Below, in pieces: positions 60,824-64,000 of a stretch of 64,000 bases of DNA. The notes below the pieces were generated by a model. It saw only the letters and a program-made list of their open reading frames with translations. It did not search any database and had not been told where the DNA came from. Position 1 is the stretch's first letter. Each line of letters starts with the position of its first letter. Source of the stretch: Nocardia sp. MH4 (GTDB lineage: Bacteria; Actinomycetota; Actinomycetes; Mycobacteriales; Mycobacteriaceae); assembly GCF_019266065.1 (NCBI RefSeq), contig NZ_LPNR01000091.1, positions 1 to 64,000 on the forward strand. Direction: 5' to 3'. A program made the translations under genes and the position numbers.

Positions 60824-60903
60824 CCGCAGCAATCCTCACCGCTCGTGACGGGCCGCACGGGTCCCCCGGTCCGGCGCAGGACACATGGCGGCGATGCTCG
60901 ATG

Positions 60904-60944
60904 AAGATAGCACGGGATATCCCAGGAAACGTTGGGTCTCAACG
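60904..60944 (-). promoter_or_regulatory. Promoter and operator region of the SCO2524-SCO2521 set
   Basis: On the minus strand TATCTT (60909-60904) is a -10-like hexamer. Just upstream are the palindrome GGGATATCCC (60914-60923) and the inverted repeat CGTTG-N5-CAACG (60930-60944). They sit between the -10 and -35 positions, as operators do. No clear -35 is present. Confidence 0.4.
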
Positions 60945-60993
60945 GATTTGAAATCACATCCGACCCATCGGTCACGATCGGCGCAATTCGCCC

Positions 60994-61845
60994 TTACAGC
61001 GCCAATCGGACCATGTCCGCCGTGCGGGCCAGACCAGGAAAGGCCTCCGGGGTCGAGCGCGGATGCAAGGCGTGTACCGCGAGCCGGAAGATCAAGGCGC
61101 GCAACAACATCTGCGGCCATTCCGGCAGACTGGCCCAGCGGTCGAGCAGTCCGTCGTCGCCACCGCCCCAGGCCAGGGCGTCCACGACGACCACGCCGGC
61201 CGCCCAGGTGGCCGGGCGCCAGTACGGCGTGATGTCGGTGAGGCCGGGCGTGTGCGCGCCGGCGAACAGGACGGTGCCGAAGAGGTCGCCGTGCACCAGC
61301 TGATCGGGGCTGCGCACCGGCTTGCGCAGGGTGGCCAGCTGGCCGATCAATTCGAGGCTGCGCTGCCCGTCGGGGGTCGCGGCGATCGGGACGCCGCCCG
61401 CGCGCAGACTGCGCAGCGGCACCGATTCCCAGGCGGCCCGGTCGGCGGCGACGAAGACATCGACGTCCACCCAGGGCGCGACCGGCGGCTGCACCAGGAA
61501 ACGCGGGCGTTCCAATTGCGCTGTCGCCTTGTGCAACCGCAGCGACACCGAGACCACCTCGTCGTGGCGCGGTTCCGGCGCGCCGTCGACGAAAGTGTCG
61601 GCCCGCCAGCCGGAGACCACGTACCGGCCATCGGTGGCGCGCACCGGGCGCGCCACCCGCAGACCGTCGACCGCGAGCGTCTCGCGCACCTTCGCCGACC
61701 ACGCGGCCCGCGCGTGATCGGCGACCGGACTCAGCACCACGTCACCCAGCCGCCAGCCACCGTCCCAGTCACCGAGGGAGACCGGTGTCACTTCGCGAAG
61801 CCCGAATGTGGCCCGCACATGCTCGGGAGGTTCGACTGAGGTCAC
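60994..61845 (-). CDS. TIGR02569-family actinobacterial protein
   Basis: The 283-aa protein matches the conserved mycobacterial/nocardial family TIGR02569, found next to moeZ (Rv3205c beside Rv3206c in M. tuberculosis). It starts EPPEHVRATFGLREVTPVSL and has WSAKVRETLAVDGLRVARPV, LVHGDLFGTVLFAG and VVVVDALAWGGG. The HGD and VDxxxW pattern resembles the catalytic loop of phosphotransferase/kinase-fold enzymes (inference). No signal peptide is present. It follows moeZ after 112 bp with a hairpin between. Confidence 0.8.
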   Translation of the reverse strand: MTSVEPPEHVRATFGLREVTPVSLGDWDGGWRLGDVVLSPVADHARAAWSAKVRETLAVDGLRVARPVRATDGRYVVSGWRADTFVDGAPEPRHDEVVSVSLRLHKATAQLERPRFLVQPPVAPWVDVDVFVAADRAAWESVPLRSLRAGGVPIAATPDGQRSLELIGQLATLRKPVRSPDQLVHGDLFGTVLFAGAHTPGLTDITPYWRPATWAAGVVVVDALAWGGGDDGLLDRWASLPEWPQMLLRALIFRLAVHALHPRSTPEAFPGLARTADMVRLAL

Positions 61846-61908
61846 GGCCGTACCGTAACCCCGCGGCTACCGCCCGAGCCCGAAGGCACGCTGGCACACT
61901 CCACTTTG

Positions 61909-61937
61909 CGACCTCGCCGCAATCTTCGGCGAGGTCG
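61909..61937 (-). terminator. Hairpin terminator after moeZ
   Basis: CGACCTCGCCG and CGGCGAGGTCG form a perfect 11-bp stem with a 7-nt loop, 21 bp after the moeZ stop on the minus strand. Confidence 0.65.
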
Positions 61938-61957
61938 GCAACAGCGTGGTTACCGGA

Positions 61958-63139
61958 TCAGTACACCGGCAGCGAGGGATCGACCTGCTTGGCCCAGGCG
62001 ACGACGCCGCCCTGCAGATGCGTGGCGTCGGCGAAACCGGCCAGCTTGAGCGCCGCCAAGGCTTCCGCCGAACGGATACCGGTCTTGCAGTGCAACACGA
62101 TCGGCTTGTTCTGCGGCAACTCGGCCAGCGCCTCGCCGGACAGGATGCGGTCCTTGGGAATCAACGTCGCGCCGTCGATGTGGACGATGTCCCACTCCAC
62201 CGGCTCGCGGACGTCGATCAACTCGACCTTGTCCGCGTCGAGCAGATCCTTCAGCTCGGCGGCGGTGATCGTGGACCCGGCCGCGGCGGCCATGCCCTCC
62301 TCCGAGACCACACCACAGAACGCCTCGTAATCGATCAGCCCGGTGATCGGCTGACGCTCCGGATCGCGGCGCAGCTTGATGGTGCGGTAGTTCATGTCCA
62401 GTGCGTCGTAGACCATCAGCCGGCCGAGCAGCGTCTCACCGATGCCGGTGATCAACTTGATCGCCTCGGTCACCATCACCGAACCGATCGAGGCGCACAG
62501 CACGCCCAGCACGCCGCCCTCGGCGCAGGAGGGGACCATGCCCGGCGGCGGGGCCTCCGGGTACAGGTCGCGGTAGTTGATGCCACGGCCGTCGGGAGCG
62601 TCCTCCCAGAACACCGAGACCTGGCCCTCGAAGCGGTAGATCGAGCCCCACACATAGGGCTTGCCCGCGAGGACGGCGGCGTCGTTGACCAGGTAGCGGG
62701 TGGCGAAGTTGTCGGTGCCGTCCACGATCAGGTCGTACTCGCGGAACAGCTCGACCGCGTTGTCCGGTTCCAGGCGGATCTTGTGCAGCCGCACGTCGAT
62801 CCCGGAGTTGATCTCCCGGATGGAATCGCGGGCGCTGTCGGCCTTCGAACGGCCGATATCGGACTCGCCGTGGATGATCTGGCGCTGCAGGTTCGACATG
62901 TCGACCTCGTCGAACTCGACGATGCCGAGGGTGCCGACACCGGCCGCGGCCAGATACAGCAGGGCGGGTGAACCCAGACCACCCGCACCGATCACGAGCA
63001 CCTTGGCGTTCTTCAGGCGCTTCTGACCGTCGACGCCCAGATCGGGGATGATCAGGTGCCTGCTGTAGCGAGCGACCTCGTCCTTGGTCAGTTCCGCGGC
63101 CGGCTCGACGAGCGGCGGCAGGGACCCGTTGAATGACAC
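61958..63139 (-). CDS. moeZ: Adenylyltransferase/sulfurtransferase MoeZ
   Basis: The 393-aa protein joins an E1-like MoeB/ThiF domain (LVIGAGGLGSPALLYLAAAG nucleotide motif; the catalytic-loop Asp in IVDGTDNFATRYLVND; PSCAEGGVLGVLC) to a C-terminal rhodanese domain with catalytic Cys in LHCKTGIRSAEALAAL. It adenylates and thiolates the C-terminus of sulfur-carrier proteins for molybdopterin, thiamine or cysteine synthesis; in M. tuberculosis MoeZ activates MoaD2 and CysO. Molybdopterin is needed by NarG. CAGGAG lies 7 nt before the GTG start. Confidence 0.93.
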   Translation of the reverse strand: MSFNGSLPPLVEPAAELTKDEVARYSRHLIIPDLGVDGQKRLKNAKVLVIGAGGLGSPALLYLAAAGVGTLGIVEFDEVDMSNLQRQIIHGESDIGRSKADSARDSIREINSGIDVRLHKIRLEPDNAVELFREYDLIVDGTDNFATRYLVNDAAVLAGKPYVWGSIYRFEGQVSVFWEDAPDGRGINYRDLYPEAPPPGMVPSCAEGGVLGVLCASIGSVMVTEAIKLITGIGETLLGRLMVYDALDMNYRTIKLRRDPERQPITGLIDYEAFCGVVSEEGMAAAAGSTITAAELKDLLDADKVELIDVREPVEWDIVHIDGATLIPKDRILSGEALAELPQNKPIVLHCKTGIRSAEALAALKLAGFADATHLQGGVVAWAKQVDPSLPVY

Positions 63140-63178
63140 GTCAGAGCTCCTGTGCTTGTTGGCGGCTGGCGCCGCGGG

Positions 63179-63264
63179 TTTTCGGCCTCGTGACCTCGCC
63201 GTCGAGGGGCGAGGCTCCGGCTACGCCGTTACGCCTCGCCCCTCGACGGCGAGGCGGCCGAAAA
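63179..63264. repeat. Large two-part palindromic repeat upstream of moeZ
   Basis: An inner perfect 21-bp stem (63194-63214 with 63234-63254) is flanked by an outer perfect 9-bp stem (TTTTCGGCC 63179-63187 with GGCCGAAAA 63256-63264), separated by 6 nt on one side and 1 nt on the other; the loop is 19 nt. It fills most of the gap between the DUF3152 gene and moeZ. It may be a terminator or a dispersed palindromic element. Confidence 0.75.
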
Positions 63265-63341
63265 CCGTACGGGTTGGCATTGGTGACAACGTCGCCTGCC
63301 GCGGGGTTCTTCCCGTCCATGGTCGCGCATCACCGCGACCG

Positions 63342-64000
63342 TCACCCTCTCGGGTACGGCCAGGGGTTGAAGCGGCAGGTCTTGCCGTCGGCGGGGACCA
63401 CGCCGTGCGGGTCGAGCAGGGCGATGTCGTTGTTCTTGGTGCCGAAGGTCTGCTGCATCATGATCGGCGCCAGGCCGCCGTCGGTCTCGCAGGGCTGGTG
63501 CCCGTGGTAGCCGATGGCGTGGCCGACCTCGTGGTTGATCTGGTACTGCCGGTAGGAGCCGATGTCGCCGTCGAAGGCGAGCGCGCCGCGCACCCAGCGC
63601 ACCTCCGAGAGCACCACGCGGTCGATGTCGGCGTTGTAGCAGGACGAGTCGATCGGGATCTCGAATCCGCACGCGGCGCGGGTGCTCTCGCGGGAGGTCA
63701 GCGAGAGCCGGAAATCGGGTTCGCCGGTGTCGACGCGCTGGAAACCGAAGCGCGGGTCGTGGGTCCAGCTCTTGGGGTTGGCCAGGGTGGTCTCCACCAT
63801 CTTGGCCACGGCGGCGTCGCCGCCGAAGGGCGCGGTGTCGATGCCGTCCTCGACCTCGACGGTGTAGCGGAACACACGCTCGGTGCCCGCGCCCACCTGC
63901 GGGCTGGTGCCGGGCACCACGTGCCAGGTGCCCGCCGCGCGGTCGACGTACTCGCCGCCCTCGGGCAGCGCGCCCAGCGGCAGATCGGCGGGGAACTTCC
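63342..64000 (-). CDS. DUF3152 protein, metalloprotease-like (5' end beyond window)
   Basis: The visible C-terminal 219 residues have the metzincin-type zinc motif HEVGHAIGYHGH (HExxHxxGxxH), with VVLSEVRWVRGAL and a Cys pair (GFEIPIDSSCYN; GHQPCETDGG) that may form a disulfide in an exported protein. The end is LLDPHGVVPADGKTCRFNPW. DUF3152 proteins lie beside moeZ in mycobacteria (Rv3207c) and are predicted secreted or membrane-anchored; protease activity has not been shown to my knowledge. The start and any signal sequence are outside the window. Confidence 0.85.
   Translation of the reverse strand, partial: KFPADLPLGALPEGGEYVDRAAGTWHVVPGTSPQVGAGTERVFRYTVEVEDGIDTAPFGGDAAVAKMVETTLANPKSWTHDPRFGFQRVDTGEPDFRLSLTSRESTRAACGFEIPIDSSCYNADIDRVVLSEVRWVRGALAFDGDIGSYRQYQINHEVGHAIGYHGHQPCETDGGLAPIMMQQTFGTKNNDIALLDPHGVVPADGKTCRFNPWPYPRG

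Noticed and set aside
1..64000. tRNA, rRNA, insertion sequence or prophage genes
   Set aside because: No tRNA T-loop with matching acceptor stem, rRNA stretch, transposase, integrase or phage gene was seen on either strand by eye.

Overview
The window is high-GC actinobacterial chromosome. A PPE/EspG type VII secretion pair, an antigen-85-like mycolyltransferase relative, a moeZ neighbourhood arranged as in Mycobacterium tuberculosis, respiratory narGHJI and an NnaR-type regulator point to Mycobacteriales, most likely Nocardia or a close relative (inference). I saw no rRNA, tRNA, CRISPR array, insertion sequence or phage gene. Genes are dense and many adjacent genes overlap by 4 bp (ATGA or GTGA).

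Layout. 1-1312: end of a type VII secretion locus (PPE tail, espG, a small Gln-rich ORF). 1363-6954: a peptide-type ABC importer operon on the minus strand, preceded by a cysteine-rich leader ORF, divergent from an arylsulfatase (7053-9413). 9501-12406: methionine salvage (fused mtnA-mtnB, mtnD, mtnC). 12426-15154: hypothetical protein, alpha/beta hydrolase, XRE/MmyB-type regulator. 15155-15779: long regulatory gap. 15780-22625: narGHJI. 22700-23229: decayed Uma2-family gene. 23857-31574: catabolic operon (flavin monooxygenase, serine hydrolase, Zn alcohol dehydrogenase, acyl-CoA synthetase, amidohydrolase) divergent from a TetR regulator, with a perfect operator between them. 31578-43565: mixed genes, including an alkylsulfatase next to a large LuxR-type ATPase regulator and a divergent epimerase/GlxA pair. 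43719-50240: nitrate assimilation operon narK-nirB-nirD-nnaR-sirohydrochlorin chelatase. 50507-54316: a CynX/NimT-like transporter divergent from a FadR-type regulator, then a second narK. 54476-60823: GNAT acetyltransferase and membrane protein facing the conserved uncharacterised SCO2521-SCO2522-SCO2523-SCO2524 locus. 60994-64000: TIGR02569 protein, MoeZ and a partial DUF3152 metalloprotease-like gene.

How the genes work together. Nitrate metabolism dominates: nitrate is imported by two NarK carriers, reduced by respiratory NarGHI or by an assimilatory enzyme encoded elsewhere, and nitrite is taken to ammonium by NirBD. The chelatase supplies siroheme and the HemD-like/winged-helix protein is the likely NnaR regulator. 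Sequences matching the actinobacterial GlnR box (GTnAC-N6-GAAAC) lie upstream of both narK genes. A second theme is sulfur scavenging: arylsulfatase, alkylsulfatase, methionine salvage, MoeZ, and a transporter operon whose leader ORF carries Cys-Cys-Ser-Cys and may sense cysteine.

The best candidate for an undescribed system is the SCO2521-SCO2524 locus, with a variant P-loop ATPase. The best regulatory candidates are the cysteine-rich leader and the narK leader whose ribosome-binding site sits in a hairpin.
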